Of a stretch of 64,000 nucleotides of DNA, positions 1 through 8,309 are shown one piece after another. The translations under genes and the position numbers were made by a program. The stretch is taken from positions 806,001-870,000 of the forward strand of contig NZ_WRPK01000001.1 in the NCBI RefSeq assembly GCF_009755815.1. Direction: 5' to 3'. Each line of letters begins with the position of its first letter. The stretch's first letter is position 1. The stretch is from Flavisphingomonas formosensis (GTDB lineage: Bacteria; Pseudomonadota; Alphaproteobacteria; Sphingomonadales; Sphingomonadaceae). The notes beneath the pieces were generated by a model that saw only the letters and a list, made by a program, of their open reading frames with translations, did not search any database and had not been told where the DNA came from.

Positions 1-826
1 CGGCGACCAGCTGACCTGCGTGTTCGTCGATCACGGGCTGATGCGCATGGGCGAGGCGGATCAGGTGGTGAGCCTGTTCCGCGAGCATTACGGAATCCCG
101 CTCGTTCACGTGAATGCCGAGACGCTGTTCCTGAACGGCCTTGCCGGCGTCACCGACCCCGAGGCCAAGCGCAAGTTCATCGGCAAGACCTTCATCGATG
201 TGTTCGAGGCGGAGGCGCGCAAGATCGGCGGCGCCGATTTCCTGGCCCAGGGCACCCTCTATCCCGACGTGATCGAGAGCGTCAGCTTCACCGGCGGCCC
301 CTCCGTCACGATCAAGAGCCACCATAATGTCGGCGGTTTGCCCGAGCGGATGAACATGAAGCTCGTGGAGCCGCTGCGCGAGCTGTTCAAGGACGAAGTT
401 CGCGCTCTCGGCCGCGAACTCGGCCTGCCCGAGATATTCGTCGGACGCCACCCTTTCCCGGGTCCGGGCCTGGCCATCCGCATTCCGGGGGAGGTGACCA
501 AGGCGCGCTGCGACATATTGCGCAAGGCCGACGCCATCTATCTCGAGGAGATCCGCAACGCGGGCCTTTACGATGCGATCTGGCAGGCCTTCGCCGTACT
601 CCTGCCGGTCCGTACCGTCGGCGTGATGGGCGACGGGCGCACCTATGATTCCGTCTGCGCGCTACGTGCGGTCACCTCGACGGACGGCATGACTGCCGAC
701 GTCTATCCCTTCGATGCCGCATTCCTGAGCCGTGTCGCGACGCGGATCGTGAATGAGGTGAAGGGCATCAACCGCGTCACCTACGACTATACGAGCAAAC
801 CGCCGGGCACGATCGAGTGGGAGTAA
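1..826 (+). CDS. guaA: GMP synthase (glutamine-hydrolysing), C-terminal part, 5' partial
   Basis: The window opens inside this gene, which makes GMP from XMP using ATP and glutamine-derived ammonia in the cytoplasm. About 275 codons are visible, covering the second half of the ATP-pyrophosphatase domain and the dimerisation domain. Family hallmarks seen are the [13 protein letters not shown] stretch, [12 protein letters not shown], and the conserved C-terminal end KPPGTIEWE just before the stop. The reading frame runs uninterrupted from base 2, so the start and the glutamine amidotransferase domain lie upstream of the window. A tandem repeat begins directly after the stop codon. Confidence 0.97.
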   Translation, partial: GDQLTCVFVDHGLMRMGEADQVVSLFREHYGIPLVHVNAETLFLNGLAGVTDPEAKRKFIGKTFIDVFEAEARKIGGADFLAQGTLYPDVIESVSFTGGPSVTIKSHHNVGGLPERMNMKLVEPLRELFKDEVRALGRELGLPEIFVGRHPFPGPGLAIRIPGEVTKARCDILRKADAIYLEEIRNAGLYDAIWQAFAVLLPVRTVGVMGDGRTYDSVCALRAVTSTDGMTADVYPFDAAFLSRVATRIVNEVKGINRVTYDYTSKPPGTIEWE

Positions 827-980
827 ACCGGAAATAGCGGACGCGCGGGGCGCGTTCGCCCGGTTTACTCGGCGCCGCAAGGCGCCGCGGGACCGGAAAT
901 AGCGGATGCGCGGGGCGCGTTCGCCCGGTTTACTCGGCGCCGCAAGGCGCCGCGGGACCGGAAATAGCAGATGCGCGGGG
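827..980. repeat. 65-bp tandem repeat, 2.4 copies, directly after guaA
   Basis: Two full 65-bp units (827-891 and 892-956) and a 24-bp partial third (957-980) follow the guaA stop without a gap. They differ by one base or so. Each full unit contains a perfect hairpin, CGGCGCC-GCAA-GGCGCCG (870-887 and 935-952), with a GNRA-like loop. There is no T tract. The hairpins may still slow transcription or protect the guaA mRNA 3' end; this is inference. Confidence 0.9.
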
Positions 981-1003
981 GTCTTCTCCGCGACGACGGA
1001 AAT

Positions 1004-2002
1004 TCACGCGCCATGATAGTCGCGGTACCAGGAGACGAAGGCCGGCACGCCGACGTCGATCGTGGTGGTGGGCGCGAAGCCGAGATCGCGCTGGATGGCG
1101 CTGATGTCGGCATAGGTTGCCGGCACGTCGCCGGGCTGGATCGGCTGATAGTCGCGCAGCGCCTCGCGTCCGCAGGCGGTCTCGATCAGGCTGATGACCT
1201 TGGTCAACTCCTCGGATCGATGGTTGCCTATATTGTAGAGCCGGTGCGGGGCACGACTGCCGCCCGCCTTTTCTGCGCCGTCGTCGGGCGGCGGATTGTC
1301 GAGGGCGGCGACGACCCCGGTCACGATATCCTCGATATAGGTGAAATCGCGCTGCATCCGCCCGTGGTTGAAAACCGGAATGGGCTGGCCGGCAAGGATC
1401 GCCTTGGTGAAGATCCACATCGCCATGTCGGGCCGTCCCCAAGGCCCGTAGACGGTGAAGAAGCGCAGACCGGTCAGCGGCATGCGGTAGAGATGGGCAT
1501 AGGTCTCGCTCATCAGCTCGTCCGCCTTCTTGGTGGCGGCGTAGAGCGAGAGGGGATGGTCCACCCGGTCCTCGACGCGGAAGGGCAGCGTCTCGTTGCC
1601 GCCATAGACGGAGGAGGAGGAGGCATAGACCATCGGCACGCCTTTGCGCGCACGCGCTACCTCCAGCATGTTGACGTGGCCGACCAGATTGGCCTGCACA
1701 TAGGCGCGCGGATTTTCGAGCGAGTAGCGCACGCCTGCCTGCGCGCCGAGATGGACGATGCCGGTGATGTCGGCATCCGTCAGCGCCGCGTCCAGCGCCA
1801 CATGATTGGAAAAGTCGACCTGCGCGAAGCGGAACAGATCGCCATAGCGCTCGCGTAACCGTGCGAGCCGGTCCTGCTTCAGAGCGACGCTGTAATAGTC
1901 GTTGAGACTGTCGATGCCGATCACGGCATCGCCGCGGGCCATCAACCGCTCGGCGACATGAGACCCGATGAAGCCCGCCGCACCCGTTATCAAAATCGCC
2001 AT
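1004..2002 (-). CDS. NAD-dependent nucleotide-sugar epimerase, UDP-glucuronate 4-epimerase-like
   Basis: Extended short-chain dehydrogenase of about 332 aa that probably interconverts UDP-glucuronate and UDP-galacturonate for surface polysaccharide. The N-terminus has the NAD-binding GAAGFIGSHV glycine motif at about residues 7-16. The catalytic Tyr-Lys pair lies in YAATKKADE, and a substrate-binding stretch reads RFFTVYGPWGRPDMA. Length and the LNDYYSVALK segment fit the CapI/LspL type. ATG 2014 would add four residues; I chose 2002 because the family starts right at the beta strand MAILITGAAG. It stands alone between guaA and a divergent TonB receptor. Confidence 0.88.
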   Translation of the reverse strand: MAILITGAAGFIGSHVAERLMARGDAVIGIDSLNDYYSVALKQDRLARLRERYGDLFRFAQVDFSNHVALDAALTDADITGIVHLGAQAGVRYSLENPRAYVQANLVGHVNMLEVARARKGVPMVYASSSSVYGGNETLPFRVEDRVDHPLSLYAATKKADELMSETYAHLYRMPLTGLRFFTVYGPWGRPDMAMWIFTKAILAGQPIPVFNHGRMQRDFTYIEDIVTGVVAALDNPPPDDGAEKAGGSRAPHRLYNIGNHRSEELTKVISLIETACGREALRDYQPIQPGDVPATYADISAIQRDLGFAPTTTIDVGVPAFVSWYRDYHGA

Positions 2003-2218
2003 CGATCCGCCCATTGCCCTGTTCAGTGCCGCTCCTCTAATCGAAGGAGGTTAAGGCTTCATCGTGATTCCGGCGTGCGGCGGGATCGTGGCTTTCGGGA
2101 AGGGTGCCGATGGACGCGTGGCTGCCGACCCGGCGCCAAAAATTCAATGTTGAAATCCATCGAATAAAATCCGCTGCTAGGGGGCAGGAGTGGGACAGGC
2201 ATACGGGGTTATTTCCGC

Positions 2219-5026
2219 GTGATCAGATTGCGTGCGTCGACGGCAATGATACTGCTGGCCGGCGCGATACCGGCCGCGCTTCAGGCGCAGGGGGGAGCAG
2301 AAGGACAGCGATCGTCCGCGCACAAGCCGTCGACGGACTATGAGGATGAGGATACCATCGTCGTCAACGGCGCGGGGCAGAAGCTGCCCGGATCGGTGAT
2401 CGGCGATATCCCGCCCGAGGTGACGATCGGGCAGGCCGAAATCCGCTCCTACGGCGTCAGCACGATCACGGATCTGCTCAACGAACTGTCGCCCGAGACC
2501 GAAAGCGGCCGGGGGCGGGGCGGGGAATCCCCCGTCGTGCTGTTGAATGGCAAGCGCATCTCCAGCCTGTCCGAAATTCGCGACATCCCGACCGAGGCGA
2601 TCATGCGCGTCGAGATCCTGCCGGAGGAGGTGGCGCTCAAATATGGATATCCGGCGAACCAGAAGGTGGTGAACGTCGTGCTCCGCCGCCGCTTCCGCGC
2701 GCTGACCGGGGAGTTCAACGGCACCACCACGACCGACGGCGGCGGGGAGACGGGCAAGGCCGATGCCAGCCTGCTGCGCATCCGCGGCGACAACCGCTTT
2801 ACCCTGGACCTCAACTATCAGGCGAGCGCGCGGCTGCTCGAAAGCCAGCGTGACATCGCGGATCAAGGCCGCTCGCCCTATGCCTATGCCGGCAACGTCA
2901 CCGGTGCCGGAGGTGGTGCGATCGATCCGGCGCTCAGCGCGCTCGTTGGAGGGGCGCCCAGCATTGCCGGCGTGCCGAACACCATGCCGACGCTCGCCGA
3001 TTTTGCGGCCACCGCTGGCCGGGTCGATATGAGCGACATCACCCGTGCGCGCACGCTCAGCCCGGCCAGCGACCAGTTCTCGGCTAATGCGGTGCTCGCC
3101 CGCACCATCTTCGGCAATGTCTCGGCCACGATCAACGGCAGCTTCGGCGCCAGCGGCAGCACGGCGTTGCGCGGTCCCGCAAGCACGTTGCTGACCGTAC
3201 CGGCGGGCGATCCCTTCTCGCCCTTCTCGAACGACGTCCTGCTCAATCGATATCTGGACGGTACCGCGCTGCGCCAGCATGTAGCCGGCGAGACGGCGCA
3301 TCTTGGCTTCACGCTCAACGGCGATCTCGCGAAATGGCGCTGGACGGTCACGGGCAATTACGATTTCAGCGATACCCGCACGACTACGCAGCGTGGCGTC
3401 GACGTCTCCGCCATCCAGGATCAGCTCGATGCGCTCAGCCTGACGCTGAACCCCTTCGGCGCGTTGCCGTCGAACCTGATCGGCATGCTGCCGGCGGACA
3501 AGGCCCATGCCACGTCGAACACCGGCAACATCCAGGCCGTGCTAATGGGCAAGCTGGCTTCGGTGCCGGCCGGCGATCTCTCGACCTCGATCAAGTTCGG
3601 CAACGAGGCGAGCTGGTTCGACACGCGTTCGACGAGGTCGGGCACGGTCAACCTGTCGCGCAACGATGCCAACGCGCAGATCAACCTTGACCTGCCGATC
3701 ACCAGCCGGCGCAACAATTTCCTCGCCGCGATCGGCGACCTCTCGGCAAATTTCAACGGCGCGATCGATCGTGTCTCGGATTTCGGCACGCTCACCACGA
3801 TCGGCTACGGCGTCACCTGGAAGCCGCGCACGAACCTCACCCTCATCTGGTCGGTGACGCACGACCAGGGCGCGCCGACGGTGCAGCAACTCGGCAACCC
3901 GCAGGTCGAGACGTTCGACGTGCGCGTATTCGATTATGTGCGCGGGCAAACGGCCAGCGTCACCCAGATCGATGGCGGCAATGCGTCGCTGAAGCATGAC
4001 GATCGGCGCATCACCAAGCTCGGCTTTACCTTCAAGCCGTTCAAATCCACCGATCTCAGCTTCACCGCCAACTATATTCGCAGCCGCATCCGCAACGCGA
4101 TCGCCTCGCTGCCGGCGCCGACTGCGCAGATCGAGGCGGCATTCCCCGATCATTTCATCCGCGACGATGAGGGCAATCTCGTCACCATCGACAATCGGCC
4201 GGTCAATTTCGCGCGCGAGGATCGCGAGCAGCTGCGCTGGGGCTTCAATTTCTCGAAGCGATTGAAGACCAGCCAGAAGGTGATCGACGCTTTCCGGGCG
4301 CTGCGCGAATCCGGCGCATTGCAGTTCCCCCGGCGCGATGGCGCGGAAGGTGGACCACCCGGCGGCGAAGCCAATCGCAATTTCGGCGCGGGCGGCTCCG
4401 GTTCAGGCGGCAGCGGCACGGCAGGCGGCGGCCAGGGCGGTGCAAATGCCGGCGGGGGGCCGGGCGGCGGAGGCCCGGGCGGAGGCGGTGGCTTTGGCGG
4501 CGGGCGCGGCGGCTTCGGCGGGCGCGGTGGCGGTGGGGGCGGCGCGCTGCAATTCGCCGTCTATCACACCTGGCTGTTCCGCGACGACATGCTGGTGCGC
4601 GAAGGCGTGCCGGTGATCGATCTGTTGAACGGTGGCGCCACCGGCAATTCGGGCGGCGCGCCGCGCCACAAGGTGGAGGTGCAGGCAGGCTATTCCAACA
4701 ACGGCCTCGGCGCGCGACTGAGCGTGAACTGGCAGAGTGGCACGACCGTCACCGGCGGCACCGGCAGCAGCGCGCTCGGCGATCTGCGTTTCTCCTCGCT
4801 CGGCACGGCCAATTTGCGGCTCTTCGCCAATCTCGGTCAGATACCCTCGCTGATGAAGAATCGCTGGGCGCGGGGCATGCGGGTGACGCTGTCGGTCACC
4901 AACCTCACCAACCAGCGCATTCGCGTGCGCGACGCCTCTGGCGAGACGCCGCTCAGCTACCAGCCCGACTATCTGGATCCGCTTGGCCGGCAGATCCGCC
5001 TGTCGATCCGCAAGCTGCTGTTCTGA
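2219..5026 (+). CDS. TonB-dependent outer-membrane receptor with Gly-rich insertion
   Basis: A 935-aa protein with a GTG start and a signal peptide (MIRLRASTAMILLAGAIPAA LQA). The plug domain spans about residues 45-165, including the VVLLNGKRISSLSEIRDIP segment typical of plugs. A beta-barrel follows and ends in phenylalanine (IRKLLF), the outer-membrane assembly signal. Residues of about 718-775 are a Gly/Ala/Asn low-complexity stretch (bases 4371-4545) between barrel strands, probably an exposed or periplasmic loop. The substrate is unknown; no transport partner is adjacent. It is convergent with the opgD-like gene 5 bp downstream. Confidence 0.85.
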   Translation: MIRLRASTAMILLAGAIPAALQAQGGAEGQRSSAHKPSTDYEDEDTIVVNGAGQKLPGSVIGDIPPEVTIGQAEIRSYGVSTITDLLNELSPETESGRGRGGESPVVLLNGKRISSLSEIRDIPTEAIMRVEILPEEVALKYGYPANQKVVNVVLRRRFRALTGEFNGTTTTDGGGETGKADASLLRIRGDNRFTLDLNYQASARLLESQRDIADQGRSPYAYAGNVTGAGGGAIDPALSALVGGAPSIAGVPNTMPTLADFAATAGRVDMSDITRARTLSPASDQFSANAVLARTIFGNVSATINGSFGASGSTALRGPASTLLTVPAGDPFSPFSNDVLLNRYLDGTALRQHVAGETAHLGFTLNGDLAKWRWTVTGNYDFSDTRTTTQRGVDVSAIQDQLDALSLTLNPFGALPSNLIGMLPADKAHATSNTGNIQAVLMGKLASVPAGDLSTSIKFGNEASWFDTRSTRSGTVNLSRNDANAQINLDLPITSRRNNFLAAIGDLSANFNGAIDRVSDFGTLTTIGYGVTWKPRTNLTLIWSVTHDQGAPTVQQLGNPQVETFDVRVFDYVRGQTASVTQIDGGNASLKHDDRRITKLGFTFKPFKSTDLSFTANYIRSRIRNAIASLPAPTAQIEAAFPDHFIRDDEGNLVTIDNRPVNFAREDREQLRWGFNFSKRLKTSQKVIDAFRALRESGALQFPRRDGAEGGPPGGEANRNFGAGGSGSGGSGTAGGGQGGANAGGGPGGGGPGGGGGFGGGRGGFGGRGGGGGGALQFAVYHTWLFRDDMLVREGVPVIDLLNGGATGNSGGAPRHKVEVQAGYSNNGLGARLSVNWQSGTTVTGGTGSSALGDLRFSSLGTANLRLFANLGQIPSLMKNRWARGMRVTLSVTNLTNQRIRVRDASGETPLSYQPDYLDPLGRQIRLSIRKLLF

Positions 5027-5031
5027 CCTGC

Positions 5032-6642
5032 TCAGCCTTTCAGGCTGGCCGGGTCATAGTGGTAGAGCCAGGTCTCGCTGAGCGTCCGGTCGCCCAGCTT
5101 CAGATAGAGACGCATGTCCACCGGCCCGGGGCCGGCGGGTGCGAAATCGAATTGCGCGCGCCAGTGGCCGGCGACGCCGTCCGGCACGGCCTCGGTGAAC
5201 ACGTCGGAGAAGCTCCCGGCCGATGAGGAGAGCACCGCCTCCGGCAGGGTGCCAAAGGGCAGACCTGCCAGTGTCTGGCCGTAAAATTCGACCACGAACT
5301 TCTCCCGGCCCTTTGGCCGCGGCTGCCCCGGCTGGCCGCCGCGCCCGATCCGCGTCGCGACGCAGGTTGCGATGTTCGGCGGGAAGGGATCGTTCGCCGT
5401 CCAGTGGAGCCGATAGCGCAGATGATAGCTCGATCCCGCCCGCGCCGGCGCCTTGGGCACCCACGCCAGCACGATATTGTCGTTGATCTCGTCGTCGGTC
5501 GGGATCTCGATCAGCTGGACGGAGCCTTCGCCCCAATCCTCGAGCGGCTCGACCCAGAGGCTCGGCCGGTTCTCGTAGCGCACGCCATCCTGATAATGAT
5601 CGAACAGCCGGTCGCGCTGCATCAGCCCGAAGCCGCGCGGATGGGTGTCGCCGAAGGCGGACGCGGTGGTCGCCGGCGGATTGACCAGCGGCCGCCAGAT
5701 GCGCTCGCCGCCTCCGGTCCAGAGCGCGAGACCATCCGAATCATGGACCTCCGGCCGCCAGTCGATCGCGGTCTGCTTCACCGTCTCGGAGAACCAGTAC
5801 ATGGAGGTGAGCGGCGCGAGGCCAAGCCGTTCGACCGCACGGCGCAGGAAAATGTGCGCCTCCACGTCCGTGACCACCGCCTTGTCGCGACGCATGGTGA
5901 AGCGATAGGCGCCGCTGATGCTCGGCCCCTCGAGGAAGGCGTGGACGACGACGGTGTCGCTGCCGTCCGCCGGCGGCTCGAAATAAAAGCGGGTGAAAGC
6001 CGGAAACTCCTCCGGGCGGTCGGGCACGGCGACGTCGATCGCGATGCCGCGCGCGGAGAGGCCATATTGGTAGAGCTCGCCGATCGCACGAAAATAGGAG
6101 GCGCCGAGAAAGGCGACCCAGTCGTTGCGGCGCCAGTCCAGCGCCTTCTGGTCGCCGTGCCGGCTTTCCTGGAAACGGAAGCCGGCAAAGCCCGCATTCG
6201 TCGGCAGCGCGTGCGCGGGGCTGTTCGCGGGCATGGAGAAATAGCTGCTGTCGTAGACGATCTCGCGCGCGCTGGCGCCCGCGCCTGCGCCGCTGAGCGC
6301 GTACATCCGTACCGGCGTGCGGAAGAAGCGGCCGAGCGTGAAGAATGTGACCGGGAACTGGCCGGGGCCATCGCGATAGAGCGCGTGATCGGTATCGAAC
6401 TGGATATGGCCGAGCGCGGCATAGTCGATCCGGTCGAGCAGCGCGTCGGGCAGTGCCGCGTGGGGCGCCGCATAGGGCTTGCCGGCCGCGGCGCGCGCTT
6501 CGGCGATCAGTGTGTCGAAAGAGAAAGGCGCCGGCTTGCCATAGCGCAGGCCGCCGCCGCGGGCGGCTTCGGCGATGCCGCCGAGCGAGGCGGCGGCGAA
6601 GGTGGCGCTGGAAAGAGCGAGGAAGGTTCGGCGGTTCTGCAT
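5032..6642 (-). CDS. opgD: Periplasmic glucan biosynthesis protein, OpgD/OpgG family, Tat-exported
   Basis: A 536-aa protein of the MdoG/OpgG/OpgD family, which acts in the periplasm on osmoregulated periplasmic glucan backbones. The start at 6642 is supported by GGAGA just upstream and by a twin-arginine signal peptide (RRTFLAL then an Ala-rich hydrophobic core). Tat export is a feature of E. coli OpgD. Family-like segments seen are FRFQESRHGDQ..LDWRRNDWVAFLGASYFR, GEGSVQLIEIPTDDEINDNIV and YRLHWT. The frame stays open to 7014, but the extension is Arg-rich and not protein-like. No glucosyltransferase opgH is nearby. It is divergent from the AraC gene. Confidence 0.88.
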   Translation of the reverse strand: MQNRRTFLALSSATFAAASLGGIAEAARGGGLRYGKPAPFSFDTLIAEARAAAGKPYAAPHAALPDALLDRIDYAALGHIQFDTDHALYRDGPGQFPVTFFTLGRFFRTPVRMYALSGAGAGASAREIVYDSSYFSMPANSPAHALPTNAGFAGFRFQESRHGDQKALDWRRNDWVAFLGASYFRAIGELYQYGLSARGIAIDVAVPDRPEEFPAFTRFYFEPPADGSDTVVVHAFLEGPSISGAYRFTMRRDKAVVTDVEAHIFLRRAVERLGLAPLTSMYWFSETVKQTAIDWRPEVHDSDGLALWTGGGERIWRPLVNPPATTASAFGDTHPRGFGLMQRDRLFDHYQDGVRYENRPSLWVEPLEDWGEGSVQLIEIPTDDEINDNIVLAWVPKAPARAGSSYHLRYRLHWTANDPFPPNIATCVATRIGRGGQPGQPRPKGREKFVVEFYGQTLAGLPFGTLPEAVLSSSAGSFSDVFTEAVPDGVAGHWRAQFDFAPAGPGPVDMRLYLKLGDRTLSETWLYHYDPASLKG

Positions 6643-6883
6643 AGGTCTCCGTCGGCGGTTCGGGCGTCGGGGGCGGCCCCTTGCGCTGCACAAATGCGCG
6701 GGGGTGGTGAAGCCTCCGCGCGCCCTTGTCGAGCGGGGACACGGCAGTCGACACCGCAAATCTCGCCCACATGGCGCAAAAGAAGGGCCAGATTGCCGAA
6801 TGCGCCTACCGGCGACATAGATGGGGGAGCGGCAAACCGGAAGAATCGGCGCCGCGGTCCGGCGTGAGCCGAGGGAGAGAGAT

Positions 6884-7768
6884 ATGGGCCTGCTGGAGAC
6901 CGTGACCTGCGTCGACACGCCGTCCTGCCGCTTCGAGCTGGCGCAGGCGGAATGGCCGAAACCTGTCGAGCTCGCCTGGACGGCGCCGCAGCCGGTGCTC
7001 TCGATGATGTTCATGCCTCGCTCCTATCGCCAGGAGGGCCGCTTCGCCGGTTCGCGCGGATCGGGTTATGCCGAGATCGGACGCACCTTCATCCTGCCGC
7101 CGGACCGTGAGCTGCTCGGCCGCGGCACCGGCGGGCGGATCAAGGCGGCGCGCTGCATCTTCGATCGGCGGCTGTACCAGGAGCTGCTGTCGCCGGCCGA
7201 GGAGTTCACCGATGCCGAGCTGTGTCGCGCCCTGGACGTAGGCAACGTCGCGATCGGCGCGCTGATGCGGCGGTTGATCCAGGAGGCGCAGCATCCCGGA
7301 TTCGGCGGCCAGATCGTAATCGATTCGATCGCTTCGCTGCTGCTGGTCGAATGCGCGCGGCAGATTTTTCGCGCCATTCCGTCGGATCTGGCCAATGATC
7401 GCCACGTCATGGAGCCCCGCCATCTGCGCATGATCGAGGAATATCTGGACGCGGTGGAGGCGGGTATGCCGCAGCCCGCCGACCTGGCCCGGCTGTGCGG
7501 CTACAGCACCCATTATTTCGCCAAGCTGTTCCGCCAGACGACGGGCCAGAGCCTCGGGCGTTATCTCATCGAATGGCGGCTGCTGCGGGCGCAGCAGCTG
7601 CTGGCGGAGGGCGATCTGCCGCTCAAGGAAATCGCGTGGCGCCTCGGTTTTTCGAGCGCGGCGAACTTCTCCACCGCCTTTCGGCACGAGACCGGACAGA
7701 CGCCTGGACGTTTCCGGTTTCTGCGCCGGTCCGAATCAGGCAGCGGCGCGGCCGGGCGGCTACACTGA
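6884..7768 (+). CDS. AraC-family transcriptional regulator
   Basis: A 294-aa regulator. ATG 6884 is preceded by GGGAGAGAG at ideal spacing, so the upstream in-frame ATG at 6821 is unlikely. The N-terminal part of about 190 residues is a sensor domain I cannot assign. The C-terminal ~100 residues form the two helix-turn-helix motifs: PQPADLARLCGYSTHYFAKLF and LPLKEIAWRLGFSSAANFS..FR..TGQTPGRFR. It is divergent from opgD across about 240 bp and upstream of the pnt genes; which of these it controls, if either, is unknown. Confidence 0.9.
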   Translation: MGLLETVTCVDTPSCRFELAQAEWPKPVELAWTAPQPVLSMMFMPRSYRQEGRFAGSRGSGYAEIGRTFILPPDRELLGRGTGGRIKAARCIFDRRLYQELLSPAEEFTDAELCRALDVGNVAIGALMRRLIQEAQHPGFGGQIVIDSIASLLLVECARQIFRAIPSDLANDRHVMEPRHLRMIEEYLDAVEAGMPQPADLARLCGYSTHYFAKLFRQTTGQSLGRYLIEWRLLRAQQLLAEGDLPLKEIAWRLGFSSAANFSTAFRHETGQTPGRFRFLRRSESGSGAAGRLH

Positions 7769-7824
7769 TTTGCCGCGCTTTCCGCCCATGCTCGGCGAGC
7801 GGGCAGACACATCGCGTGGCATAA

Positions 7825-7871
7825 TTGCAACGACGTGCAATTTTAACGGTTATTATTGCAACGTGGTGCAG
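7825..7871 (+). promoter_or_regulatory. Paired TTGCA-N6-TGCA operator-like repeats before pntAB
   Basis: Two 16-bp units, TTGCAACGACGTGCAA (7825-7840, perfect 5-bp inverted arms) and TTGCAACGTGGTGCAG (7856-7871, one arm mismatch), lie 31 bp apart start to start, close to three helical turns. They sit in AT-richer DNA about 145 bp before the pntAB start. The arrangement suggests cooperative binding by a dimeric repressor or activator. The binding protein is unknown. Confidence 0.5.
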
Positions 7872-8014
7872 TTTTTTTGAGTCAGTAAATCATTTTGATA
7901 GGATGATGACGGACCCAGTCCGGTTGACGTAGGGGCATGTCATCGTCCATCGGAACCATGTTGGGGGGGAGACATGCGTGTCGAACACATGGCCCCGAGC
8001 AATTCGAGGTTCGC

Positions 8015-8308
8015 ATGGTGGATGGTTTCAATCCAGACTATCTCTTCGTCTTCATGCTGGCGGCCTTCCTGGGCTTCCAGCTTATTAAGCGTGTTTCGCC
8101 GCTGTTGCATTCGCCGCTGATGTCTCTCACCAACGCCATTGCGGCGGTGGTGATCGTCGGCGCCATCACGATCACGGGTGAGGAAGGTGCGACGCCGCTG
8201 GCCAAGACGCTCGGCTTCGTCGCCGTGCTCGCCGCGACGATCAACCTGGTCTCGGGCTTCCTGATCACCGATCGCATGCTCAAGATGTTCAAGCGGAAGG
8301 ACGGCTGA
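8015..8308 (+). CDS. pntAB: NAD(P) transhydrogenase alpha subunit part 2 (membrane, PntAB)
   Basis: A 97-aa membrane protein, the small transmembrane domain II component of proton-translocating transhydrogenase. It has hydrophobic helices at about residues 5-22 (YLFVFMLAAFLGFQLI), 33-55 and 60-80, then a basic C-terminus (MLKMFKRKDG). ATG 8015 has GAGGT upstream and gives the usual N-terminus; an in-frame ATG at 7937 would add 26 non-hydrophobic residues. pntB follows one base after the stop. The partner pntAA, normally just upstream in alphaproteobacteria, is absent here. Confidence 0.9.
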   Translation: MVDGFNPDYLFVFMLAAFLGFQLIKRVSPLLHSPLMSLTNAIAAVVIVGAITITGEEGATPLAKTLGFVAVLAATINLVSGFLITDRMLKMFKRKDG

Positions 8309-8309
8309 G

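Noticed and set aside
827-980. Tandem repeat considered as CRISPR
   Set aside because: Units are contiguous without unique spacers and there are no cas genes.
5404-6867. 487-aa plus-strand frame over opgD
   Set aside because: Shadow frame with low-complexity Arg/Ala/Glu translation; the opgD-like minus-strand gene has Tat signal and family motifs.
7974-8178. ATG at 7974 after a strong GGGGGGGAG, out of frame with pntAB
   Set aside because: The product runs into the pntAB coding region with no protein-like features; the true start at 8015 agrees with the family. A short regulatory leader cannot be excluded.
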